From positions 5,585,001 through 5,649,000 of the forward strand of contig LR746277.1 of NCBI GenBank assembly GCA_902729315.2: 64,000 bases of DNA, given 5' to 3'. A program made the translations under genes and the position numbers. Numbering within the stretch: the first letter of the stretch is position 1; each line of letters starts with the position of its first letter. The DNA is from Spirodela intermedia. Its lineage: Eukaryota; Streptophyta; Magnoliopsida; Alismatales; Araceae. Of this stretch, positions 51,811 through 64,000 are shown one piece after another. The notes under the pieces are model-generated. The model was not told where the DNA came from. It saw nothing but the letters and a program-made list of their open reading frames with translations, and did not search any database.

Positions 51811-53890
51811 ATGGGGAACTGCGCCAGCGCCGAGAATTCGCCGCCGATTTCACAGAAGAAGAGCAGCCTCGGCGCCACCGCCAACAGAAGCGGCAGCGGC
51901 GGAAATGTGGTCAACGCCAAGACGGGTATAACTCTGAACACCCCCGATCACCCTGCAGCAATCAAACCCATTCAATCCCCCTTGTTTAATCCCAATCACA
52001 AGAGGATCGATCGATCAATCGATGGTCTAAGAGAGGCAGTATTCCGGCAGCTCCCTCGGCATTCAAGCTCCGGAACCCCCAGGCAGCAGAAGCCTTGGTC
52101 AAGCTACAATGGGTTGCGGGCGAGCTCAGGGTTGATCCTCCGGCGGCGGCTCCGGTCAAGCAGCGGCGAGTCTCCTCCGAGCGCAGGAACTCCGGGAGCT
52201 CGAGGAGGTCCAGATCCACGAGCATGGAGGAGTTCCGGCAGAACGCCGCCAAGGGCGACCTCTGCGTCTTCACCTACGGCGAAATGGCGGCCGCCACCAA
52301 GAACTTCAGACCGGACAAGATCCTCGGAGCCGGCGGATTCGGAGTCGTCTACAAGGGGGTAATCGACGAGAGCGTCAGGCAGGGATTCCCGTTGACCCAG
52401 GTCGCCGTCAAGGAGCTCAATCCGGAGGGATGCCAAGGAGACGACGAGTGGCTGGTAATTTCTTTTCTTCTCTCCTGCACATCCATCTGGCGCCGCCGGT
52501 AAGGGTCGTGCATGCCAAAAGAAGAAGAAGAAATGGGTCCCCAATGAAGAAACTGCACCTTTTCTGAGAATTGGGGCTTTACTTTTCCTTTTGGTTCTCG
52601 CAGGCCGAAGTCAACCATCTGGGGCAGCTCAGCCACCCCAATCTCGTTAAACTCATTGGGTACTGCTGCGAGGACGACCACCGGCTGCTGGTCTACGAGT
52701 TCATGGCCTGTGGGAGCTTGGAGAAGCATCTCTTCCGACGTATGCTGGCTCAGAAGCATCTCTTCCGACTGTTTGTTTTCACGACTGGCCAGAGATCCAT
52801 CATCATCATCATCTGACCCGTTGACTTCCAGGTGTGTGTCTGCCCATGTCGTGGTCGACCAGGCTGAAGATCGCGCTGGGCGCGGCGAAGGGGCTCGCTT
52901 TCCTTCACGGGGCCGAGAGGCCCATCATCTACCGGGACTTCAAGACCTCCAACATCTTACTGGACGCGGTATATGCCCGCTCTGCCATTCTATAAAGGGA
53001 AAATAAAACCTTAGAATTGAAGGAGGGCGAGTTCCGAGAGAGAGAGAGAGAGAGAGAGGAGTGTACCTGGGAGGGAGAGGAGGCTGATGCTATCTCTGCT
53101 TGACGATCCTCAGGAGTACAACGCGAAGCTCTCGGACTTTGGGCTCGCAAAGGAAGGCCCCACCGGGGACGAGACGCACGTATCCACACGAGTGATGGGC
53201 ACGCACGGGTACGCTGCGCCGGAGTACGTCATGACCGGTAAGAAGGCTGGCTGCCTTCACCTGTGGGAGGAGGACACCTTCATAGCTGGCTGGCTGGCTG
53301 ACGCGGGTGGTTCCTTTCTTTTTTTCTTCTTCCTTTGTCTTCTCATAGGTCGCCTCACCGCGCGAAGCGATGTCTATGGCTATGGAGTCGTCCTGCTTGA
53401 GATGATGACCGGGAGGAGGACCCTGGACAGGAGCCGGCCGAGCCGAGAGCAAAGCCTCGCCGAGTGGGCTCGCCCGCTGCTGGTGCACAACAGGAAGCTG
53501 ATGAAGATCGTAGACCCGAGGATGGAAGGGCAGTACGCCACCGGAACCATCCAGATGGTGGCGAGACTGGCCTACGGGTGCCTTAGCCAGAACCCCAAGC
53601 ACAGACCCACCATGCAGCAGGTAGTGCAGACCCTCGAATTGCTCAGTGCATTGCCGGAGAACATGGAGTATCCACTTCTCGACGGCGGCCGCGGAGCCGT
53701 CACTCTGTATGAGGCTCCTATGGATGCAGCCGGCGGCGCCTGCGCGGAGCAGAACAAATGCCTGGACAAAAGCAAGAGTGAGATAGATTCAGTGGTCCGC
53801 CGCCAGAGCGGGAGTAGAACGAGGGGAGGGAAGGGCAGAAGAATCAAGAGCGAGGTGCCGGTGGTTTATGAACGAGGGCACAGCCCGTGA
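51811..53890 (+). CDS. Receptor-like cytoplasmic kinase, RLCK-VII, PBL17-like
   Basis: This is a Ser/Thr kinase acting below plasma-membrane immune or developmental receptors. ATG 51811 gives MGNC: Gly2 is a myristoylation site and Cys4 a possible palmitoylation site. Exons: 51811-51925, about 52036-52454 (start uncertain), 52604-52739, 52832-52968, 53114-53237, 53349-53890, about 490 residues. The kinase domain has GAGGFG, VAVK (about K164), YRDFK (about 257-261; Asp present), DFG (about 277-279), and a [10 protein letters not shown] activation-segment end. [54 protein letters not shown] and a C-terminal VTLYEA match Arabidopsis PBL17 (At2g07180) best among RLCK-VII members I remember. All catalytic residues are intact, unlike the neighbouring SRF. 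The exon 2 acceptor at 52036 is the only phase-compatible early site; a site at 52087 is the alternative. Confidence 0.9.
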
Positions 53891-54329
53891 CCTACGTACT
53901 CTGTACAGGGGGATCTCCTGTCTTTGCGGCAGTGCCCCGAAAACCCGACAGGTGTCGTTTTCTTCTGGCAGATCCACGTTTCTTGTTTCGCCGTGGTTCG
54001 TGGTGCAGACATCGGTGATCCGTGACCAAACATAGATTAGGGCTGCGGGGAGGGAGACCTTAGCTGGATTCTCCAAAAAGATATTTTTTTTATTCTTGCC
54101 GCGTAATCAGCTGTAATTTCCATCAGAAAAACTACAGAAATCAGAAAACCGGCACTGTCTCGATCGAACTTCCCGCAGAGGCTTGCGAACAAATCAAGAA
54201 CATAAATCAGAAGTGATCTAAGGATTATCAATTCGTGACGTGATGAATAGAGTTTGGCTAAAAGACTACTTGAAATGAAAAGGAGGACGAATGTTCATAG
54301 CAAAACAGGGAAGCACAAGCAAACAGTAC
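53891..54329. other. PBL17-like 3' flank with one copy of a 100-bp direct repeat
   Basis: No gene is present. 54166-54290 recurs, diverged, at 55502-55605. Both read GAACTTCCC--AGAGGCTTG-GAACA and later GTGATGAATA-AGTTTGG-TAAAAGA. The repeat brackets the AT-rich block between them. Confidence 0.55.
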
Positions 54330-55400
54330 TTACACTCAATTGAGCAGACATACCAGCAACCGACGATAAAAATTATAGGGTCCGAAATTATATTTTAATT
54401 GAGATCCTAAACTTAATCAATGTTCTATGAATCAATTTTTAAAACAGATGCATATGCCTCACTGTACAAGTCATTAGATATGCGCTACAAGATTCTCTCG
54501 TTCATGTGCAGGTGAGATAAAGCAAAAACTTACTGCCTTATCTCACAACTGCAACTGGGACAAATAAAATACACAAGCATATCGACACAATCCCATTGTG
54601 GTTTATGGATCATGAATACTAGGCATATCCTAATTTTATATTTCTTTTTATAGATGATCATATAGAATTTTCAAACTGTAGAAGTTTCAAAAATCTCTTC
54701 CACCACATTAGGATCACTAGAGCATGTGTCAAAGAGAGTTCAAAAAAAGGACTGAAGCAATTGAAAAGCACGATTTTAATCAGTGACAAAAGCGATACAA
54801 TTAGTTTCGAGAGCAGGATGGGTAACTATCTAAATCTAATTTGTTTTGAAGCCTCATTTACATTATAAATATAATATAAATAAAATTTCAAATTTTATTT
54901 TCAGTGGCCCTCATTGCCCTCACTTGGTCCCAAGAGCTGGTTAGCAGCATGTGACATTTCACTGGCAGGATGCACACAACAGTAATACAAGACTTGGGTG
55001 CTTGTCTCCGCAACTAGTGACCCCAAACACCCATGCCCAGTTATCATCAATGAAAAAATGTCATTCCCATGATTAATTTCAGTAGTGGATTTTTATGATT
55101 ACCCTTTCCAAGCATCAAAGATACATACTCAATGCAGCCATGCAAACTTGTAATGTGCTTAATTCCAAAAATCGTATGAACCAAAATTGGCACATAATAG
55201 CTCTCTAATTTCTAATCATGAAGTTCATAGTATCATCAGTTGTACATTGGTGGTTTTCACTTCTTCTTTGAAAGCTCTTTCTAATGCAACTTTGCTAAGA
55301 GTTTTCATAGTGTCCATGTAAAGAATGGCCTTCTTTTAGAATATCAGTTTATCCAATGATCATTAAACTGATGTTCTAGTATGCTAACCCATGTTGTAGT
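54330..55400. repeat. AT-rich dispersed repeat, third copy
   Basis: This block aligns in direct orientation with about 60000-60960, and in reverse complement with about 7790-8760 of the left arm. Landmarks include AGATGATCATATAGAATTTTCA-like near 54652 against 60318, CAAGACTTGGGTGC near 54990 against 60615, and CATGATTAATTTCAGTAGT near 55070 against 60694. No coding domain is seen. It is probably a non-autonomous or LTR-derived element. Confidence 0.75.
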
Positions 55401-58121
55401 GTCAATGACTAGGACACATAAATTATTGCCTAATTAATCCTACTAATTTTTGGTAATAAATATTTTTAGGTAGTTCTCCTTACTATGTGTTGTTGAGAGT
55501 AAGAACTTCCCATAGAGGCTTGTGAACACCTCAATAACTCAGTTTGTAATGTGATGAATATAGTTTGGTTAAAAGATCACTTGAAATGAAAAGGAAGCCT
55601 CATCATATGTGAAGGGAAGCTAGACTCCACATACAATGTTCCCATTTAATTTCATGAAAGATTGGTGAAAATTTTCATCCATTTACATCAGGTGAAACAC
55701 AAACATGAATATTAGTTTTCATCCCAATTCTTCACAAATTTAGCTGCCATTCTTAGTGAAAAATTATTAAGAAATTATGTCTCAAAATACAGCAACCCAT
55801 TTATTGTTTGGAACATCACCTCCATACATTTGTTAGGGACACATCAACCTCTTCATTGCTGGTGTGATCCTTGTAAATCAAATCTTGTGTTTCTCAAGAA
55901 AATATCAAACTTCAAATGGGGAAGTATTCTCCACATGCCTAGAATTATTGAAGAAATAACTCCAAGCACTCTAGACACTTACTCAAAATAAATTATCCAC
56001 CATAAAGTTGAAGAAATACTGAAAATGATTGACCCAAGATCTTACTCTAATCAAAATCTCAAAAGATCTACTCTCTCTCACACACACTCACTATGACATC
56101 AAAATACTATATTCTATTATTTGGGGGTTAATATAGTCATTCATGAGGTGAGGAGTTATGTCACATGCCCCCCAAGTGCCCGTTTAAAATGACTAACAAA
56201 ACTTCAGCTCTAAAAATTCTATTATCTAAAAACTTATACTATCATTACATAAAGGATAAATTTCAGCTGAAATAAAAAAAGAGAGTTGAGAAGGGACACC
56301 TCAATAGGTCTTAGTTTCTCATAGACAAGGAAGCCAACGACTACACTAAGACCAACATCACGTGTAGCAAGAATAGTTGATGAAGCTCAAAGAAACAAGA
56401 GAAATGGGTAGTGGGAGGAAAAATTCTAGTACACCAACAACATTGCTCCATGGCCCTTATATAGTCCTCTAACCCCCTCATCTAATATAAATCGTAGTGT
56501 GTGTGTGTGTGTGTAATGTATTAGTTTAAAAATTTTGAGCCAAAAAAGTCACATGCAAATCTAGATATGGGAAATAATGGTATCCAAAGAATGTTAGTTC
56601 TAAATCACATTGGTTTTCCACAATGACATTTAAGAAAAAAAAAAATCTACACATTCACAAAAAGGTTCAACTTATAAATCATATCACACAAACATAGTAA
56701 ACTAAGGTAATGGTATATAGTTTCACTTGAATTCACATACAGAGTAGATCCGATCAACATATCACACACTTTGATGTTCTTCTATATTTACATGTTAATT
56801 ATGCATATTACATCATAAATAATCACACAATTGAATCATTCTAGTGCTCAACAATATGTAATCATGTAGTTGGATCTACTATATTGTAAGATCTACAATC
56901 AATTGATGATATTCAACTAGTGAAAGTTAATCTCTCTTCTTGTAGAGATTCAATATAATAGGAAACACAAAGAAATACTAGAGTAAGTGTTCATCTCGTT
57001 TGTCACCAAAATAATATTATTGTTCTTCCTTGTGTCATATAAAAAATATTTCTTTAGTGGATAATGAAGTGTCCAGGCCATAGGACCGAAATAGGTAGAG
57101 TGCTCAAGTACGGGGTGTGTTGTTCAATTAGGTAGAGTGCTTGAAGTGAGATTGAAGACATAACTTTTTTCAAGATATGATGATAGTTATCTAAGTAGGA
57201 AATTTGGACATGAGAATGACATTATTAAATTGTAGAGAAAAAACTAATAGTTTGTCGTAATAATATTATATTTAAATATATAGAGTACAATAAGGGTCTA
57301 AGAATGTCATATTTAACATAATGAGAAATCACTAGAAGTTTGTCAAAAGAAGAAGATACTTCACAAATAGAGAAGAGACCAATAGTCTAGTCATATTTAA
57401 CATACAAAGAAGAAATCTATACTTGTCATAAGAATAACATATTTAATGTATTTGAAAATCTTCCATTATCAATTATTATAATGTCATAATTAACTCATAG
57501 AGAAATTAAGTCACATCATATTCCCTAGTCACATTATAAAGATTTACATTATAAGTTATGAATGGTAAGATATCAATGTGGATGACTTTGTGATACAATC
57601 ATCTAGACTTGAGGAGAGGGAAATAATCATTGGTCATCCACAACACATATCCATAAGTACTTTATAGAAGAAAATTAAGAGAAGGTGGTACTCCATATCA
57701 GATCATAATCTAGAAACTTGGGAGTCATTTGCAAAAAACACCAACAAGGCAAAACGAAAATGAAAGATAATTTCAAATGAGCCGCATCACATTTTCTGGA
57801 GAACACCAAATCTATACTGAAATAAGAATGAGACTACACTTCATACACATCAATTGATTCATTTGGCAAGTTAAAGGACATGATGACATGTTTAGACTCT
57901 TTAGAGAAAATGCATGGAAAAGACATCTGCATCTTTGATTCCCTATACATTTGAATAAGCTAATAAATGCTACAAAGACACAACCATGATGGATATAAAA
58001 AATTATAATTTTTAAAAAATCAACAATCACTCATGTGGTAGTGGTCCTTATTCCTACAAGGAGACCTCCATTGCATCAATTGATTATTAACAAGGTGTAA
58101 CTAAATGTGTAGTCATATGAA
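55401..58121. repeat. AT-rich region with repeat remnants; no gene
   Basis: This begins with the second copy of the 100-bp direct repeat (55502-55605). A (GT)n tract lies at 56497-56514. The block 57230-57540 shows loosely repeated GTCATATTTAACATA-like phrases, suggesting an internal degenerate tandem array. I find no coding domain or clear LTR. Confidence 0.4.
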
Positions 58122-61100
58122 AGTAAACATATCTATAAAGATGAGGACATAGCAGACTTCCAAAGTAATAATTCTAATATTCCAACATCTTCTACATAAG
58201 TTACTAAACCTTTGTCATTGAAACTACCCAAAGATTCCAAATAACGTCTTAGGTCATATGAGTTTGAAAATATCACTTTCAAATGTAACACACTACTTGC
58301 ACATGTAAAGTTAAAACTAGTAACTAATCTTAGTATGTAAATCTCATGCTACCAAAGTAGATTTTAGATCAAATACAAGCAAGATTAATGTTATTTTCAA
58401 TGAAGCTAAGTTATAATATTTGATAAAGATAGTTTTATCAATGTGATCAATTTAATTCATTAATTTTATTTTTGAGTAAAAATTCAAATAATTACATGCC
58501 TCTTCTCTATATTCTTTAAATAATAACACAACTATTAAATTTTTAGAAACATTATAATATATGCTTGAAGAGGCATGCATAGATGTCTTTAATCTCCATT
58601 CAAAGTAGAGATTCTAAGTGTAGAGGTTTGAATGGGTTAAAAATACCTATGTTGAAATAGGGACATTCTAAAAACTAGTTGAATAGGAAATAGAAGGGCA
58701 AAAAAAAAAAGAATTAGAGAGTAGAAGTATTCCGTTTTTATAAAGTAGTCAATTGAAGTATTTTCTAGATTGATTGAGACTGCCTACATAGTAGATGAGA
58801 TATCAACATGACTAAAATATTATGATTGTTAAACCATAAAAAAGCATAATGGATAAGGTTCCATACGACAAGAAATAACAACAACCATGAAATTGGGATG
58901 TGAAGATTAAAATTTAGTAGTTCTTCCTCAACCACTTAAAAGGAAGATGACCTATGTATGTTAGAGGAAAATTTTAGAAAGTAGTGAAATGACACAACAA
59001 CGTTACATACATGACCCTTTGTTTCTTCTTTATCTATAGAATGTAGTCGTAAGGTTTGAATAAAACATGATGCAACCATCTAAAACAATCACCAATATGT
59101 AATATGTAAACTATTTAACAGTACACCAAATATTTACATCTAATTTTCTTGATAACATCACAAAGAAAATCTTGGGCTAACCTAGGCTGCAAGTGCAACT
59201 TAAAAAAAATCTGAAGGATAGGTCATGGATGCAGTTGTGATCCTTGCTAAGCCACCACTTAATCACTTGCCACACAAATCTGCAACCACTAAGTCTCTAA
59301 GTTTATCTAGTCTAAGAAGTGACTACAAGATTTGAAGAAAATTTGCATGTGCAAACAAGTATGTTATAATTTTTTAAGAACATAAAGTAACTCTCCAAAG
59401 TGAGAATTTTTTTATTGAAAGAATCCTTTACTTATCAACTTGTATCTTTCATAAGCATAGAAGATTATAGAAGTGAATGGAAGACAACAAGCGATTGTGA
59501 CCAATTTTCCTCAACATAATGTTTTAGCTCCTTTGCAAACAATACATGAAGCCTTATGCCACATGCTAGCCTTACTTAAAGCTGAAACAATAGAGTGCAT
59601 TCTTTGCACATGCACATAGAAAGATTTATGAAAAAGAATCCAAATACAGAGTTTAATCAAAATATCTATACTCAAGGACCTAAGTCAACTTACTAACACA
59701 ACTATCATAAAAGGATTCATGACCTTAAATGTACGTAAACATTTATCTCTCTCTTGTCAAAGTATTACAAGTACAATGAAATATTATTTGGAAGGCTCAT
59801 TTAGTAGCTTGGAGAATCCTTAGAGAATTAATCATCTCCTCATCAAAAGTTTTCCACCAAAAACCTCAATATTGCTCACAGAAAGGAACAATCATATCCA
59901 CAATAACTCAATCACATAACACTTTAGCAACACAGCAAAACATAACACTATTTACAAAGTGCAAGTAAACAATAGTAATAGAAAAAAATTCGAACATAGT
60001 AGGAACTAACAATAACATAAAGTATAGTCTCATAAAGTATAGATAAATTGAGGCCCTCAACTTAATGTGTATTATTTGAATCAATTTGTAAAATAGAAGC
60101 AGATGAATCATTGTATGAGTAACTAGATTCTCACTCACAAAATTTTCTTGCTTATGTATAGATGAGATAAAGTAGAAACTTACTACCTTTTTGCATAGCT
60201 GAGACCAGGACAAATATAATATATATCCATATTAACACTATCCCCTTGCCCTTGTGGCTTCATGGATCATGGATCATGAATACCAAGAATATATTAACTT
60301 TTAAGTTTCTTTTTATGGATGATCATATAGAACTTTCAGCCCGTAAACGTTCCAAAATAATCTACCACCACATTAATATCATTGGAACATGAGTATAAAG
60401 CGAGCTCAAAACGAGGTTTGAAATAACAAAAATGCACAATTTTAATCAACAAAAAAAGTGATATATTAAGGGTAGAGAATAATTTAGGTGATGTTCTAAA
60501 TATAATAGTTTGAAGCCTTATTTATGCTATAAATTCAATACATGGTCATAATTTTTTTAGTGGACTTGTATCATGTGATAGTTCATTGGTAGGATGCAAA
60601 GAATCGTAGTGCAAGACTTGGGTGCCTTTCTCCACAACTCATGATCCCAAACTGTCATGTCCAATTATCTTTGACGAACAATTGCCATTCACATGATTAA
60701 TTTCAGTAGTAGATTTATGATTACTCATTCCAAGAATCAAAGAAGCATACATGATGCATCCATGAGACATGTGATGTACTTAGTACCAGAAATCACACGA
60801 ACCAAAACCGACATAAAATAGCTCTATAATTTCTAAGCACATAGGTCACAGTAACAACAGTTGTACATTTGTAGTTTTCACTTGTTCTTTGAAAGCTCCC
60901 TATAATGCAACTTCGTTAAGAGTATTCATGTATAGTATCAATTGAGGAATGGTGTAATTTTCAGAGGTGGCATTAACATACTGGTCACTTGATTAAGTGG
61001 GCAAATGGTTCTGCACAAACTTTTTTCATGCTATCATCAAAATAAAGGATATCTGCTGAAGATTTCCATCCAGTAAATATAGTTATGTACAAAATTTTGG

Positions 61101-61186
61101 CAAACTTTCCTAATAATTCTACTGAAGAGTTCTAATCCAATAGAGAGTACCTAAATTTCATCAAAAGAAAGCTCTCAGGTCGTTCT
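58122..61186. repeat. AT-rich repeat, right arm of the inverted duplication
   Basis: This aligns in reverse complement with left-arm 7560-12185, except that the left solo LTR (9445-10934) is missing here. Divergence is moderate with many indels. No coding domain is recognised. Confidence 0.75.
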
Positions 61187-61359
<173 letters not shown>

Positions 61360-61832
61360 CTCTTACTATCCCTCTCTACTCGGTCCCGGGACGCAACGGC
61401 CCCCACCCTCTAATCTCGTATCTCTAACGTCCTCAATTCAAACGGGCTTTCATTTCCCGCGGAATTACGTTTTCTGGTTTTCTCGCGCCCGCCCGGAGGC
61501 TCGTCTTCATCAGCATAAGTAGCCGGTTCTCGTCTGCGATCGGCACCGTCTCCACTTAACTCGTCTACAGACTGCGAGGAGGGCTTCGGATCCCATCCCA
61601 TGGGGGTCTCTTCTCCTTCCTCTACTTCTTCCTCTTCTTCATGGTTTTCTTTCTTGAGATCCGCCAGGCTTCCATTTTACGGCCTGAATCCAACACATCC
61701 CCCCCCCCCCACCCACCGCAATTCTCGTCCTCCTCCGGCCGCTGCTTCTGGCTTTTCGAGCTGCTCTCTCTGTATAATTCATTGGCGTTGGGTATCATTC
61801 CGTCACTCCCTCCTTGTCGCTATCTGTATGCA

Positions 61833-62901
61833 ATGGAGGACAAGGGGGATCCTCCAGGATTATCCGAGGAGCAGCAGCGTTCAGAAGAGAGGAACAATGC
61901 GAACTTGATGAACAGTTTCACCGGCAGAGGGGTATCCGGAGAGAAGGGCGCCCCCAGGGGACCGGTGGAAGCAAGAACCAAGTGATTCCCTGTCCGTGTG
62001 CGGGAGGACCTTCCGCTCAAAGGAGGCGATGTTCGGGCACCTGAGATCCCATCCGGACAGGAAACCCAGAGCGCCGCCCTCCCCCCCGCGGGCCGCAAGC
62101 TGCTCCGGTCGGTGACCCGGCGGCGGAGAATGGTGGCACAAGCGGAGACACCAGGGGCATGGAGGCAAGTAAGGAGAATGGCGTGGGCTCCGCAGGTGAA
62201 GCGACCGCCATTCTCCGTTCTGTCATCACGGCGCCGGGAGGCCAGAGCTCCGTGGCGCCCCGGCCATACAGGAAGAAGAGGACGAAGATGCAGCGAACCG
62301 GTCTGGAGGAGCTGAATGGTGGGGGTGTAGGAAGAAAAGGAAATCCATGCCGCAGGGACTAGAGCCGCATGGAAGACGCGGCCTCCACCCTGCAGCATTT
62401 CAGGTCCGGCTTCACAGCATCGTCCACTGCGGCGGCAGGAGGCCATAGTTTTGAGGCTGCCCCGCCAAGTGGGAGGAGAGGATGAAGATGACGACAACTG
62501 ATCGGCCGGAGCTGAATGGTGACGACGGAGGAGGAAAGGGAAATCACTGCCAGCAGGGTGTTACCGGCGAGATCGAGGCGAGTTGCTGCAGGGGCAAGCG
62601 TCGGAAGGTAGGCGGTTCGGGGGGCGGCAGCAACGACGAGGAGACCTCGGTGGGGCACTGCGTGCACAAATGCAATATCTGCGGCAGTGTCTTCCCTTCA
62701 GGGCAGGCCCTCGGTGGCCACAAGCGCAAACACTGGAAAGGACCGAACAGCGCCGCCGTGCCCACAGCCGGCACCATGGGGCAGAGCCATGGACATCGAT
62801 CTGAACAGGCTGGCACCACGGGGCAGAGCCATGGACATCGATCTGTAAAGGCCGCCACCCTCGGAGGACGACTCCAGCGACGTATCAGATACGACCCATA
62901 A
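61833..62901 (+). pseudogene. Broken second copy of the C2H2/EAR zinc-finger gene
   Basis: This is the right-arm counterpart of 4904-6077. The ATG at 61833 (M-E-D-K-G) runs in the ancestral frame through GRGVSGEKGAP to VEARTK, then hits TGA at 61983. Two one-base losses near finger 1 (just before that TGA, and TGTTGC to TGTGC near 62000) destroy its C-x2-C. A GAG-to-TAG change makes a stop at 62360-62362, and indels near 62475 shift the frame again. The second finger ([17 protein letters not shown], in the 62482-62901 frame) is intact, but the tail is out of frame, so the DLN EAR motifs are lost. Only two of the three 42-bp tail units remain. A stable protein with both fingers cannot be made. 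Confidence 0.85.
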
Positions 62902-63049
62902 ACTCCTCTCTAGGATGGGATCGAGTTGTGCGAGACCTCCGTTGCTTCGAACTGCCCCTCCCTGCGCACCAGCTGTTAAGAGCTGACTCTATCTCATGTT
63001 CCAAAGGGAGCCGACGGTGGAAACGGAATCGACTTGCAGGACGAGACTC

Positions 63050-63822
63050 CATTTTTGCTATTTTTTTTCATAGGCCAGATGCACTGATTCTCTCGTGTGT
63101 TCGTTCGCCGTGTGTTTTGGAAACCTAATCCTGAGAGCTGGGTCGCGCTCTCCTCCTGACTGACTCTGTAAGGGCTCATTCAGATGTCTATATGTTGAGC
63201 GAGGCTACGCCATGGACGATCGTCAAATTGCTTCGAACCAAATGCTCTTCAAGAACAGTCTAGTTTTATTTTTTTTCATTACAGGGTCTGGTCATGTTGG
63301 ACCTGGCTCTACCCAGATAAACGAAGGAAAACATTCAGGCATGCCGAGACATATCGAAGGTCGGCGCGGTAGGGATGGCGTGACGGAGATGATTTTTATC
63401 TGGCGCAGCGATAGGAAATATAGAGCATGTCCATCTCTGCGTTAATTCGGGGTAATAAAAAAAGAAAAAAGATAAATATGCTTTTCGGGTCTTCATTTCC
63501 CGAACACAACCCATGAAAGAGATGAGAACATAGCTAGCTAGATAGATAGATAGATAGAGAGAGAGAGAATTGGAAATTAAAACTATAAAAGTCACGCCCG
63601 GGCCGAGCCCCATTTCTCTCGGGCTCGGTCCACCCGGAGGAGAGAGAAAGGGTGGCGAGTGGACAGGTGATGATTTCTCCATATTACTCAGATTTTCGGG
63701 AACTTGAGAAATGATCGGCATCATCTCCGAGGACACTTTGGTCCAACTTTTATATAAAAAACAAGAAGATTCGCGGTGAGGTATCCCCAGCTGACGGTGC
63801 CCCTGTGCTCTCCTCTCCCACG
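63050..63822 (+). other. Near-identical right-arm copy of the MoaE 5' flank
   Basis: This matches 3751-4523 in reverse complement at a constant coordinate sum of about 67573. I find only single-base differences, for example one indel in the TTTATAG region near 63590 and one substitution in the 5'UTR near 63820. No gene lies here. It is promoter/5'UTR sequence of the right-arm MoaE. Confidence 0.85.
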
Positions 63823-64000
63823 ATGGCAGCGACGGCGGCGGCGGACGCGGTGGAGGAGAAGACACTGGTGGAGATCGTAGAGGCGTCCTCCGGCGAGCTG
63901 GACGTGGGCAGGTACGTCTCCTTCGTGCGCGACCCTTCCTGCGGGGCGATCGCCACTTTCGAGGGCACGACGAGGGACACCTTCGAGGGCCGCCGAGTGG
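63823..64000 (+). CDS. MOCS2B: Second MoaE/MOCS2B gene, 5' part only (cut by window edge)
   Basis: ATG 63823 begins MAATAAADAVEEKT. All 59 complete codons visible encode the same residues as the minus-strand copy at 3187-3750, including the F-x-G-T-T-R element. The lysines needed for catalysis lie beyond the window. No break is seen so far. Whether it is a full second gene or an assembly duplicate cannot be told from this window. Confidence 0.85.
   Translation, partial: MAATAAADAVEEKTLVEIVEASSGELDVGRYVSFVRDPSCGAIATFEGTTRDTFEGRRV

Noticed and set aside
63335-63865. 176-codon minus-strand frame upstream of the right MoaE
   Set aside because: The left arm has the same sequence with a one-base indel that breaks the frame, so it is not under coding constraint.

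Overview
The window is plant nuclear DNA. It has intron-rich genes of plant-only families (SBP-box, AP2/ERF, STRUBBELIG-family receptor kinase, RLCK-VII kinase, ACOS5-type acyl-CoA synthetase), degraded Ty3/gypsy and copia-type retrotransposons, and many (GA)n and (TA)n microsatellites. Strongly GC-rich coding exons beside AT-rich introns suggest a monocot, probably a commelinid. The species cannot be fixed from sequence alone.

Layout: (1) 1-2.9 kb is unassigned, with hints of minus-strand exons. (2) 3.19-6.08 kb holds two minus-strand genes: molybdopterin synthase large subunit (MoaE/MOCS2B type) and a two-finger C2H2 protein with three EAR motifs. (3) 6.5-12.2 kb is microsatellite and AT-rich repeat with a 1.49-kb solo LTR. 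(4) 12.4-20.1 kb is a decayed Ty3/gypsy chromovirus split by a nested 5.1-kb Athila/Tat-like element. (5) 22.5-53.9 kb is the gene-rich core: SPL(-), ACOS5-like(-), R3H-SUZ protein(-), DREB/ERF(+), endonuclease V(+), STRUBBELIG-family receptor-like kinase(+), PBL17-like kinase(+). (6) 54-61.2 kb is repeats. (7) 61.2-64 kb repeats region 2 in inverted orientation: a broken C2H2 copy and the 5' part of a second MoaE gene, cut by the window edge.

The main architectural feature is a large imperfect inverted duplication. Its arms are about 3.57-12.19 kb and 58.12-64.0 kb, around a 46-kb loop carrying seven genes. The outer 0.95 kb of the arms is almost identical. Identity falls abruptly at about 4.52/63.05 kb to a clearly lower level through the C2H2 gene and the repeats. 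The two C2H2 copies carry different frame-breaking changes, and only the left arm carries the solo LTR.

The core genes do not form one pathway. They cover development and phase change (SPL with a miR156 site), sporopollenin/pollen wall (ACOS5-like), RNA binding (R3H-SUZ), stress transcription (ERF017-like), inosine-specific nucleic-acid repair (EndoV) and signalling (SRF pseudokinase, PBL17-like RLCK). Exon borders were derived by hand from GT/GC-AG sites, reading phase and remembered family alignments. No searches were run.
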